IMG/VR virus record: IMGVR_UViG_3300044621_001683
Span: 1-41,200 of that record
Direction: 5' to 3' (one strand)
DNA: 41,200 bases
DNA from: a virus
Below, one piece after another: positions 1 through 8,106 of this stretch. Position numbers and translations under genes: made by a program. The notes under the pieces are model-generated. The model searched no databases and was not told the origin of the DNA. It saw only the letters and a program-made list of their open reading frames with translations. Position 1 is the stretch's first letter. Each line of letters starts with the position of its first letter.

Positions 1-1080
1 ATGCAGCCCTCAACCGGGATGCTGGTGGCAGGCCCGGGCGGCAGCACGAAATGGCAGCCGGGCACGGGACCGGGCACGACGCTGCCACCGATGACCGCGC
101 CCAATCAGATGCCGGCACGCCCGCCGGTTCCTGCTGGCTCGATGCCGCAGACCATGCCGACGATGGCCGCTAGCCCGATGCCTTTTAACAATGGCAGCCG
201 CATCGCTCAAGCCCCGCAAAACCGTCCGTATGGTGAGTTGGTAGGCAGCACCGGCAGCCTGGCCAATCGCGGCGTGCGCCCGATTGGTCGCAGTGCGAAT
301 GATCCGACGCGGATCGCGGAGCAGATGCGCCGCCGGGGTGATCCCCGGGCGATCATGCAGCTCGGCCAGATGCAGATGGGACAAAACTTTGCGCGGGAGC
401 GCGATGCGGTGAATTTCGCGCAGAGCCAAGCCATGTTTGGCCAGCAGCAACAGGCCATAAATCAGCGTGATGCAGCAAATTTTGAGCAAGGACGAATCAT
501 GTTTGGCGAACAGCAGAACGCCATGAACCAGCGCGATGAGCGAAACTTTGCGCAGCAGCAGCAGCTCGAAGCGGAGCGCCGCGCGGCGGAGCTGGCGGCG
601 CAGAACGAGGCCCGCAACCGTCAGCCCAATGTTTCATTCCAGCCGATTCCAGGCACGGATTACGGCATACCCAGCGCGGACGGCCGCCCAATGGGCACGC
701 TGCCGGTCAACAAGCCTAAGTCTACGTCTTACGTCCCAGTGGCAGGCGTGCCGGGCCTGATGGTGCCGACGGGCCCGGGCGCGGGTAAGCTGCCACCAAT
801 GCAGCAGACGCCGAATCCGGGCTGGAGCGTGACGGGCCAGCCCAAGACGCGGATGGATCCGATGGGCGGCGCGACACCGAAAGCCCCCAGCGGCATCCAA
901 TACACCTACGACGCGGACGGCAATGTGACGGGCGGTTTTTATCCGCGCTTCAATCCCGCCACAGGTCGCTTTGTGATTTCCAAACTGGACATGGATGGCG
1001 ACGGCGTGCCCGATGCGCAGCAGGGCGGCGCTGGAGCAGGCGCGGCGAAGGTGCCTGCGTGGAAGTCGCTGATGCAGTGA
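1..1080 (+). CDS. C-terminal part of repeat-rich virion protein (5' end off the window)
   Basis: The frame is open at the first base and stops at 1078-1080, giving 359 codons. Residues 1-55 are one copy of the Pro/Gly/Met-rich repeat that also ends the window, so this is most likely the 3' part of the gene starting at 40322. Residues about 130-200 are Gln-rich with two imperfect 22-residue repeats (NFxQxxxMFGxQQxAxNQRD), probably helical or coiled-coil. Near the C-terminus DMDGDGVPD resembles a calcium-binding DxDxDG loop. It lies 76 bp upstream of the 2105-residue protein and in the same direction. I infer a tail or internal virion protein. The exact function is not recognised. Confidence 0.75.
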   Translation: MQPSTGMLVAGPGGSTKWQPGTGPGTTLPPMTAPNQMPARPPVPAGSMPQTMPTMAASPMPFNNGSRIAQAPQNRPYGELVGSTGSLANRGVRPIGRSANDPTRIAEQMRRRGDPRAIMQLGQMQMGQNFARERDAVNFAQSQAMFGQQQQAINQRDAANFEQGRIMFGEQQNAMNQRDERNFAQQQQLEAERRAAELAAQNEARNRQPNVSFQPIPGTDYGIPSADGRPMGTLPVNKPKSTSYVPVAGVPGLMVPTGPGAGKLPPMQQTPNPGWSVTGQPKTRMDPMGGATPKAPSGIQYTYDADGNVTGGFYPRFNPATGRFVISKLDMDGDGVPDAQQGGAGAGAAKVPAWKSLMQ

Positions 1081-1084
1081 AAAC

Positions 1085-1137
1085 CCGTGCTGCGCACGGA
1101 ATGACGAAACCAGAATGGCGAATGATGAATGATCGTA
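1085..1137. repeat. intergenic hairpin plus gaatga-type repeat
   Basis: After the stop at 1080 there is a 6-bp stem (CCGTGC at 1085-1090, GCACGG at 1094-1099) with a 3-nt loop. It is followed by short degenerate repeats of the type gaatgacgaa and gaatgatgaa. A similar run follows the integrase gene near 9390. Such repeats are, to my knowledge, frequent between genes of Planctomycetes and Verrucomicrobia. The hairpin has no T tract, so it is only a weak terminator candidate. Confidence 0.45.
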
Positions 1138-1156
1138 ATCCCAACGTGCACTTTCT

Positions 1157-4100
1157 ATGACACCGGCAGACATTGAGGACATGCTTACGGACGCGGAGTT
1201 TCAGGCGCTGCCGTTTGATCAACGGCAGACCGTGGCGGAACGCGCCATCGGCACGGCTGGACAATGGGTAGCCGACAATGGCGGATGGACGCCGGAGAAA
1301 TGGCGCACGTTTGGGGATCTGGCGCAGCAGACGCGGACGCAGATCGCGGACAGCGAAACGCTGGGCGAGAAGGCGGCCTGGGCCGGTGGCGTGGTGGTGG
1401 ATACGCTGAAGGATGCCATCAAAACGGCAGGCGTCGGTGTGGCCGGTCTGTCTCCGGTGGCGGCTCCTCGGGATGCGGCGGGCGGTGGCTCGCGCTTGGA
1501 AGCGCAGATGCCAGGCAAAACGCTGGGCAAGTCCTTTGCTGCCAATGCGGCGGCGCTGGCCACGGGTGTGGCGGACAAGTTGCTCAAGGATGCCGAGCCG
1601 GTGGACACCGAGCTCGCGGCGCTGCGCACGGAGATCGACCAGGGTGCTTTCTTTGATCACCCGAAAGGCGTGCAGGGCTGGCTGGATGATCGTGCGCAGG
1701 CGGTGCAGGCGAAGCAGGCGAAGTATTACGAGGACGAAAACTGGGCGCAGCAGAATGATCTGCTGGCCAACCCGGACAACGCGGCGCTGCTGAATGATTA
1801 CCTGCTCACGCGGAGCCCGCAGAGCTGGGATGCGCTGCGCAGCGCGGTGCTGCGCACGCCGGGGCAGGAGATGATCCGCGCGGCGAAGCAAGACATCACG
1901 CAAAACAGCGCGCTGGGCCGCAGCTTCCCGGGCAATGAGCAGTATATCAGCGAGGCGACCGATCCGGCGGAGCTGGCGGGCACGGTGTTTTCCGTGGGCG
2001 CGGGCAAGCTGGCGATCACCGGCGGCCGCAATTTGATGCAGCGCGGCGCGGCTTTGGCCGGCGGCGTGGCGGCTGAAACGGCGGGCGAGCAGGTGAGCGC
2101 CTTCATGGATGATCCCAACATGACGTGGGAACAGCGTCGCGAAATCGCCAAGCAAAGCGTCATCGCCAGTCTCGGCCTCGCCGGGGTAGGCGCGGGCGTG
2201 ACGGCGGCGAAGCGCGCGCTGACGACGACTCCCGAGAATGCCAGCGTAAATGACAGGACTGTCCCAATGCCCCCGGCCGATCAAACGGTGCCGGATGCAG
2301 GGACTGGTGCAGGTTCGACTCCTGCCGCTGGCTCCTTTGTCTCGCCGCTGCCGGGCATCGCGCAGCGCGCGGGCACGGTCGATGTGGCACCGCTGGTGCC
2401 CGGGCTGGAGGCGGAGGATCTGGGACCGCTGACGGCGGCGGATGTAACAGACCTTAATCCGGCTCCTGCTGCTGCTCCGACTCGCCAGCCGATCCTCACG
2501 AATGTGCCGGATGCACGCACGGCGGCGCAAATTGCGGAGAGCCAGCGCATCGAGGAGGCACGCCAGGCCAAGGAAGCGGAGATGCGGATGCTGGATGCGA
2601 AGGCGCGCGGCATGCCGTTGATTCCGGACAGCCCGATGGGTAGCCGGGACATTCTCGACTGGGCCAATGAGAACCCCATTTACCTGCCACCGGGCTTTTC
2701 GGAAGATCGCAAACTGCCAGAGTATGAATCGCTGAAGCGCAATCCGCTGCCGAATTACTGGCGGCAATTCGTGGCGAGCGCCAAACAGGGCGGCAACCCG
2801 GACAGCGTGGCGCAGCGGGCCTTTGATGCGGGCCTCATTCCCGAGCCGTCGGCGGATGCTTATTTTGCCGCGCTGCAGGATGGGATCGCGGCGCGGAAAC
2901 AATACCGGGTGCAATTCCAAGCGCGTGACAAAGCGCTGGCACAGGAGGAGAAACGCGTGGTCGATTTCGAGAAGTCGCAGACCAAGCTGGCCAAGAAGCC
3001 CGCCGCGCAGGAAGTGCCTTTTGATGAGATCGTGCCCGGTGACCGCATGACGATCGACGGCGAAAACGCCGTGGTGAAAAATGTGGAATACAACGAGGAC
3101 GGCTACCTCACGAACGTGGTGATCGAGGACGGCAAGCGCTTTGGCCTCATGCAGTTCGACGCGCAGAATCGCGGTGGCATCCTGGTGGATGAGTTTAAGC
3201 CGCAGCCGCGGCAGGCAGTGGAGGATTTTGCGCCGGAGGCAGTTACCACCACCACGCTGCCAGCCACGTCAGCAGCCACAACGCCAGCGCCAGCAAGCCG
3301 GGCCACATCGGGCCCGGGGGCGGGCGGGCAGACAATCGGGGAAACCAGCGGCGGCGCATTGTTGGACGTAGCACCGAGCACCCGCCCCCGCAATCGCGGC
3401 GAGACGACGGCACCGCAACGCGCGGATGTGCTGGCCGAGCTGGGCGCAGCCACGCGCGAGGGCGAAGCCAATCAAGCGCAGGGGCGTCTCGGCCTCGGCA
3501 CGGGCCTGAATCCGTCTGGCATGACGGCGGGCTTTGTAAATGCGGACATCGTGAACGAGGCGCTGGATCTCGTGGTGCGCGGCGTGCGTGATGCGGCAGC
3601 CTGGACGGCGGCGATGGTGCAGCGTTTTGGCGAGGCGATCCGGCAGTATCTGGCCGGGCTGTGGCAACACGTGCAGGCGCAGGTGCAGAGTCGCGAGGTG
3701 CGCTTTGGCGGCACGACATCCCGGTTGCGCCCGAGCGCAGAGATGGGGTTTGTGGCGGCCGGGGCCAATGAAACGCAGAGCCGTTTTGCCAGCCCAGATG
3801 CAGCGCAGCGCGTGATCAATGGGCCGCGCGCGGATGTGGATGTGGCGGCGGAGGCGTCGGCGTGGCTGGACTCGCTCAGCAGTGAGGCGGCCGTGGATGC
3901 GTTTGCCTCGCGGGCGGTGCCGCTGCCGCTGGATGCGGCGGAGTTTGCGGCGGCCACGTTGATTTCCCGTCTGACCATGCAGGGCGAGCAGGCAAAGACC
4001 GAGGCCGGAAGGCTGGCGGCGCACGTGCAGGCGCAGCGGATGGCCCGTGTGTGGACGAAGGAATATTTGTCTGCCGATCCGGCGCGGGCACTGCGTCAAC

Positions 4101-7100
4101 GCGGCGTGGCCAACAACACAATCCTGCGGCCCATCGCTCCGGTGATGGCGGCGCAAGGTATCCTGGTGGACCGCGCGGACGCGGTAATGGATAAGCGCTT
4201 TGAAGGCGGTGCCGGGGGCGTAACGGAGAAAGTGAAAGCTATCCTCGAAAAGGCGGACATCGACATCACGGAACGCGTCGAGGCCATCCTTTCGGCGGTG
4301 ATGGGATCGCGTTTGCAGCCGCGGGTGACGCTGGCGCAGGCCGTGGCTGGGCTGGTGAATGGCAAGACGCAGCGGCAGCAGATGATCGACGATGTGGCGC
4401 GGGCGCTGATGCAGCGGGCGAAGAGTCGCGAAGTGAAACCGGGCACGCAGACGGCACTGGCGGCCCTCGTGGCCAGCCTGAAGCGCACGCTGGGCGCGGC
4501 GGTGAAGGGCGAGGCGCTGAAGCCGGAGACGCTGAAGATGGGCGAACTGCTGGCCCGCACCTTTGTGGATCAGGTGGCGGAGGCTCCGCTGTTTGAGGAG
4601 GCGTGGACGGCAGGCCGTGAGCAGGTGCGTGCGATGCTGATCGAGACGGGCCTGAGTCAAACGCAGGCGGACAAACGGCTGAATGAGCTGATGCCCGCCA
4701 CGCCGACGGTGGCCTATGCGCCGGGCATGGTGAAGCAGGCGGTGCAGCGTGGCTTTGAGCAGGCGGGTTATGGCCAGACGCTGACGACACGCATGGACCG
4801 CAGCGGCCAACGGCAGGTGGATGTGCGGGCGGAGGCGCTGCGCAATCCGCAGAAGGCCATGGAAGCGGTGATGAAGGTCTGGGATGAGGAGGCGGATGCG
4901 GCCGGCATTTCACCGGAGGCCTGGGCGCAGGGCCGAGCACTGGCATGGAAGGCGCTGAGCGAGACGATGCAGCAATGGCAGTCACAGCAGCAGGCAACGC
5001 AGGCCAAGGCGGATGCGGCGGCGAAAGCCAAGCTGCTGGAGAAGGACAGCCCGACACTGGCGAAGCTGCTGAAGTCGCTGAAGGATAAGATCGCCCCCGG
5101 CATGAGCTGGGCGGACATCTTCATGGACATGCCAAGCTCTCAACGGGAGCGGCAGCGGGAGATTTACCGCCGCCTCATGCTCGATGAGCGACTGAAGGGG
5201 CTCACGATGGAGCAGCGGCTGGATCTGACCAACGAGCTGGACCGCGCCTGGCAACGGGAGCGCAAGGCGGTGTTCAATCGCGAGCTGGAGAAGGCGGGCA
5301 TCCTGGGCGAGAAGGACAAGGGTGATCGTGACAAGGTGAAGAAGGCGCTGCCGAAGCTGCTGCGCATGATCAACCTGGGCATGTTCAACTCGGAGATGTG
5401 GCGCGAGATCGTGGCGCCGGAGTATGGCCTGAAGATGCTGACGGCGGCAGACACCGCGCAGCTTCGCGGCATGGCCGAGGCAGCATGGAAGCTGCCGGAA
5501 GGGATTCTTCAGAATAAAAAGCTCTTGGATTTGCTAAAGTCTATCCAAGCAAAAACAGGGGCAAGCTGGGTGGAAGTGCTGAACTCCTACTGGACCTCGT
5601 CCATTTTATCGGGCATGCGCACGCAGTTTGACACGTGGCTGGCAGGCCTCAATGGCATGGGCACCAACTTGATTCAGATCGGCGGCCTCATCGCCCGCGG
5701 CAAGGGGCGGTCCGCCATTGACGCGCATGCGCAATGGTGGCGTGGTTTGTTTGAAGGGGTGCGTGAAAGTGGACAAATCCTGTTCAAAGGTGACACCAGT
5801 TATCTAAAGCGCTTTGGCGCAGACCTTCAGAAAGCGCTGGAGGGAGACGCGTCTGCAATGCCGGTGCCAATGGGTGAGCACCTGTGGCGTAATGGCAACA
5901 CCTTCCAAAAATATGGTCTGGCTCCGGTAATGCTATTTAGTGGGCGTTTGATGGCGGCAGCGGATCACATCAACAACACGGCGACTACGCAAGGTGCCAT
6001 CGCGGTGGCGCGGGCGCTGCACCCTGAGCTTTACCAGGGCAAGGTGGGATTTACCCCTGCCGAGCGGGCCAATGCCCGAGCCCAAGCGCTGCGCGAGGTG
6101 ACCGGCGGACGCGAGCCGCAGACGAGCGAAGAGCGTGCCACGGTAAGCGCGCGGGCTCGCGAGATACTCAACGGCAGTCTGAAGGCGGAGGACTATGCTG
6201 CGGCTAGTGAGATCGGTGACATGGCGGCCTATCAGAATGATCCGACGGGATTGTTTGGCGTGCTTTACAGTGCGATGAAACAAGGGTTGGGCAGCATCCA
6301 GCGCGGCCTGAATGATTACTCGCAGGACGTGACGGCCAATCGCTTTGCTCGCATCGTGGCGGGCGTAATGGCGGGCTCGCTGCATGGCGTGACGGGCACG
6401 CGGTTCATGCGCTTTGGAGCCAACTTTGGCGCGGACATGACGCGCTACATCCCCGGCAGCTATGTGCTGGGCAAGGCGGGGTTTTACGGTCGCGACGTGA
6501 GCCGCATGCAGCAGGAGCTGCTGCTGGGCAAGAACATCGTGGGCCTGATGCTGGCGAGCACGCTGGCGTCGGTGTTTCTCAACTCGGACGACAAAGATGA
6601 AGGCTGGCAGATCGAGGGCGACTGGAGCACGCTGAATCCGCAGCAGGTCAAAGAGCGCATGGCGGCCGGTATGGAGCGGATGACGCTGTGGAAACGTGAG
6701 GGCGACAAGGTGCGCCGGGTGAGTTACAAGCAATGGCCGACGATGGGGCTGTTCTCCGTCGTGGGTGGCATGCTGGATGAGAAACGCCACAAGCCTGCGC
6801 AGTTTGCCGAGCACGGCGCTGCTGGTCATCTGCTGCGCGGGCTGGCCACGGGCTACACGCAGGTCAAGAACGTCTCTGCCGTGCGCAATCTCGTGGAACT
6901 GTTTGGCGAGCCCACTTTCTCCGCCGATGCGGTGGACGGCACGATTGAGAAAATGATCAAGACGGGCACCAATTTTGCCGGTGGCTTTGTCCCGACGCTG
7001 ATCAAGGATGCAGACATCTGGGCGGATTCGCGCAGCTTCAAGCCGGAGGGCGTGGCAGAAATGATGATGCGCAACACGCCGATCCTGCGGCGGTTTGTGA

Positions 7101-7474
7101 ACGATGGCCGCCCGCAGCTCAATCTGCTGGGCGAGGAGGTCAAACTGCAACGCGCGCCGTGGTCGCGGGCCTACACCAACGTGGCCAGCGGTGAAGCGCA
7201 TCGCGTGCTCGGAGCGCTGCTGGCGCGGGGTTTGTCACTGCCGATGCCGAGCGATCAAGTGCGGGTGACGCAAGGCGGTGCGCGTGTTCCTTTGGAATCG
7301 CTGGGCCGTGAGGCCGTGTGGCAATACGAGCGCGCCGTCGGCCAAGGTTACAAAGACTGGCTGGCCACAGACGGTGCCAAACTGCTGGCGTTGCCCGTGG
7401 AGCAGGCGGAGAAATTCATTCAACGACGCGCTGAAGGCATCAAGCGGCAAGCGCTCGGGAGGGTGATGCGGTGA
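1157..7474 (+). CDS. giant polyvalent / internal virion-type protein, 2105 aa
   Basis: This is the largest gene of the genome. The N-terminal 400 residues include Ala/Gly-rich helical segments that could touch membrane (about 270-350). Residues 400-780 are partly low-complexity linker. Residues about 1320-1380 are a charged helical region. The last 650 residues follow the order seen in large phage polyvalent proteins: a YWTSSILSGMRT-type segment (about 1478), an SGRLMAAADHINNT-type segment (about 1595), a hydrophobic segment IVGLMLASTLASVFLN (about 1794), and a C-terminal YKQWPTMGLFSVVGGML stretch. No lysozyme, protease or polymerase motif was recognised. Its place at the end of the late genes, after the repeat-rich virion protein, suggests an ejected internal protein. 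That role is inference. The start ATG at 1157 has no clear Shine-Dalgarno sequence. Confidence 0.8.
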   Translation: MTPADIEDMLTDAEFQALPFDQRQTVAERAIGTAGQWVADNGGWTPEKWRTFGDLAQQTRTQIADSETLGEKAAWAGGVVVDTLKDAIKTAGVGVAGLSPVAAPRDAAGGGSRLEAQMPGKTLGKSFAANAAALATGVADKLLKDAEPVDTELAALRTEIDQGAFFDHPKGVQGWLDDRAQAVQAKQAKYYEDENWAQQNDLLANPDNAALLNDYLLTRSPQSWDALRSAVLRTPGQEMIRAAKQDITQNSALGRSFPGNEQYISEATDPAELAGTVFSVGAGKLAITGGRNLMQRGAALAGGVAAETAGEQVSAFMDDPNMTWEQRREIAKQSVIASLGLAGVGAGVTAAKRALTTTPENASVNDRTVPMPPADQTVPDAGTGAGSTPAAGSFVSPLPGIAQRAGTVDVAPLVPGLEAEDLGPLTAADVTDLNPAPAAAPTRQPILTNVPDARTAAQIAESQRIEEARQAKEAEMRMLDAKARGMPLIPDSPMGSRDILDWANENPIYLPPGFSEDRKLPEYESLKRNPLPNYWRQFVASAKQGGNPDSVAQRAFDAGLIPEPSADAYFAALQDGIAARKQYRVQFQARDKALAQEEKRVVDFEKSQTKLAKKPAAQEVPFDEIVPGDRMTIDGENAVVKNVEYNEDGYLTNVVIEDGKRFGLMQFDAQNRGGILVDEFKPQPRQAVEDFAPEAVTTTTLPATSAATTPAPASRATSGPGAGGQTIGETSGGALLDVAPSTRPRNRGETTAPQRADVLAELGAATREGEANQAQGRLGLGTGLNPSGMTAGFVNADIVNEALDLVVRGVRDAAAWTAAMVQRFGEAIRQYLAGLWQHVQAQVQSREVRFGGTTSRLRPSAEMGFVAAGANETQSRFASPDAAQRVINGPRADVDVAAEASAWLDSLSSEAAVDAFASRAVPLPLDAAEFAAATLISRLTMQGEQAKTEAGRLAAHVQAQRMARVWTKEYLSADPARALRQRGVANNTILRPIAPVMAAQGILVDRADAVMDKRFEGGAGGVTEKVKAILEKADIDITERVEAILSAVMGSRLQPRVTLAQAVAGLVNGKTQRQQMIDDVARALMQRAKSREVKPGTQTALAALVASLKRTLGAAVKGEALKPETLKMGELLARTFVDQVAEAPLFEEAWTAGREQVRAMLIETGLSQTQADKRLNELMPATPTVAYAPGMVKQAVQRGFEQAGYGQTLTTRMDRSGQRQVDVRAEALRNPQKAMEAVMKVWDEEADAAGISPEAWAQGRALAWKALSETMQQWQSQQQATQAKADAAAKAKLLEKDSPTLAKLLKSLKDKIAPGMSWADIFMDMPSSQRERQREIYRRLMLDERLKGLTMEQRLDLTNELDRAWQRERKAVFNRELEKAGILGEKDKGDRDKVKKALPKLLRMINLGMFNSEMWREIVAPEYGLKMLTAADTAQLRGMAEAAWKLPEGILQNKKLLDLLKSIQAKTGASWVEVLNSYWTSSILSGMRTQFDTWLAGLNGMGTNLIQIGGLIARGKGRSAIDAHAQWWRGLFEGVRESGQILFKGDTSYLKRFGADLQKALEGDASAMPVPMGEHLWRNGNTFQKYGLAPVMLFSGRLMAAADHINNTATTQGAIAVARALHPELYQGKVGFTPAERANARAQALREVTGGREPQTSEERATVSARAREILNGSLKAEDYAAASEIGDMAAYQNDPTGLFGVLYSAMKQGLGSIQRGLNDYSQDVTANRFARIVAGVMAGSLHGVTGTRFMRFGANFGADMTRYIPGSYVLGKAGFYGRDVSRMQQELLLGKNIVGLMLASTLASVFLNSDDKDEGWQIEGDWSTLNPQQVKERMAAGMERMTLWKREGDKVRRVSYKQWPTMGLFSVVGGMLDEKRHKPAQFAEHGAAGHLLRGLATGYTQVKNVSAVRNLVELFGEPTFSADAVDGTIEKMIKTGTNFAGGFVPTLIKDADIWADSRSFKPEGVAEMMMRNTPILRRFVNDGRPQLNLLGEEVKLQRAPWSRAYTNVASGEAHRVLGALLARGLSLPMPSDQVRVTQGGARVPLESLGREAVWQYERAVGQGYKDWLATDGAKLLALPVEQAEKFIQRRAEGIKRQALGRVMR

Positions 7475-7501
7475 TTTGACATCCGTGATACACTGGCAGC
7501 C

Positions 7502-7819
7502 ATGAAAACGCTGATTACCTGCCTTTGCCTCACGGCTGCCGCTTTTCTCTTTGCCACGGACAACACGCCACCGAGCCCGGAAGGCATTGCGGTGAATCGG
7601 TATCAGCTCGCCTCGGGCGTGGTGCCGACGTTCAGCGATCGACAAGCCCCGCAGCCGACCATGTTCCGCATCGACTCCGCCACCGGCCGCGTCTGGAACC
7701 TCGTCGCCGTGCCCATGCTGACCCAAGGCCAAGCTCAACCCGTCATGACGTGGATCGAACTCCACGAAACGAACGGCATCCTCTACCAGAAAGCCTTGGA
7801 GTCCCTCAAAGCCCCCTGA
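7502..7819 (+). CDS. small exported protein next to attP
   Basis: The gene encodes 105 aa. The N-terminus MKTLITCLCLTAAAFLFA is a typical Sec signal peptide with likely cleavage before TDN. There is no good lipobox, although two cysteines lie within the signal. The mature part contains FRIDSATGRVWNL and ends with WIELHETNG. No family is recognised with certainty. A TTGACA hexamer lies at 7476-7481, about 20 bp upstream, so the gene may have its own promoter. A gene between the late operon and attP is a classic place for a lysogenic-conversion gene, so expression from the prophage is plausible. A role in lysis cannot be excluded. Confidence 0.75.
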   Translation: MKTLITCLCLTAAAFLFATDNTPPSPEGIAVNRYQLASGVVPTFSDRQAPQPTMFRIDSATGRVWNLVAVPMLTQGQAQPVMTWIELHETNGILYQKALESLKAP

Positions 7820-7829
7820 TCTGTGGCAA

Positions 7830-7851
7830 GCCCTGTGACACGGGCCGTTTT
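7830..7851 (+). terminator. candidate terminator of the late operon
   Basis: GCCC (7830-7833) pairs with GGGC (7842-7845), and the GTG and CAC inside can extend the stem. CGTTTT follows directly. It sits 10 bp after the stop of the exported-protein gene and before attP, where a late-transcript terminator would be expected. Confidence 0.45.
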
Positions 7852-7895
7852 GAGGGCGTGCATTTGCCTTGAAATCAGTGTTTTACACCTGACCG

Positions 7896-7958
7896 GCCAG
7901 CGGGCTTAAAATCCGCTGCTCTGTGAAGGGCTTCCGGGTTCGAGTCCCGGCATCGGCA
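7896..7958 (+). other. attP: attP core: 3' part of a tRNA-Leu(UAA) gene
   Basis: The segment folds as the 3' part of a class II tRNA. The anticodon stem is GCGGG (7900-7904) with TCCGC (7912-7916), and the loop CTTAAAA carries anticodon TAA at 7907-7909. A long variable arm runs 7917-7933. The T stem is CCGGG/CCCGG with loop TTCGAGT (7934-7950). The 3' acceptor strand CATCGGC is at 7951-7957 and discriminator A at 7958. The matching 5' acceptor (GCCGATG) and the D arm are absent upstream, so this is not a functional tRNA. A partial tRNA 3' end 150 bp from a tyrosine integrase gene is the usual form of an attP core. A single copy inside continuous phage genes fits an unintegrated phage. Confidence 0.85.
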
Positions 7959-7959
7959 C

Positions 7960-8106
7960 TGGGGAAAGTGGGTTTTACGTGGGGAAATGGGCTGGCGCTG
8001 GGCGGGTTTGAGGGAGTGGATGGAGGGCGAATTGAGGCGTAAATGGGATGTATATAAACGTATATAGGCTTGACGGAGTGTGACGTTGGGTGTTACAAAG
8101 TGTGAC
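7960..8106 (+). promoter_or_regulatory. attP arm / integrase promoter region with phased repeats
   Basis: Three short repeat families lie between the attP core and the integrase start. TGGGGAAA followed by a G-run occurs at 7960 and 7980 (20 bp apart). GTATATA occurs at 8050 and 8060 (10 bp apart). GTGTGAC or GTGTTAC occurs at 8078, 8090 and 8100. Helical spacing and position suit integrase arm-type sites or operators for integrase control. The AT-rich tatata tracts may also contain the promoter. The binding roles are inference. Confidence 0.5.

Noticed and set aside
1-117. Exact terminal direct repeat of the genome with 41084-41200
   Set aside because: The copies differ at several bases in the first 45 positions and belong to an internal coding tandem repeat, so they are not identical physical termini.
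950-2920. Long leftward frame of 656 codons over the giant gene
   Set aside because: It is antisense to a much longer, well-formed gene. Its translation is Arg/His/Leu-rich as expected for the opposite strand of GC-rich coding DNA, and it has no motif.
7820-7960. Complete tRNA-Leu gene
   Set aside because: No 5' acceptor strand GCCGATG or D arm was found upstream of 7896, so only the 3' part is present.
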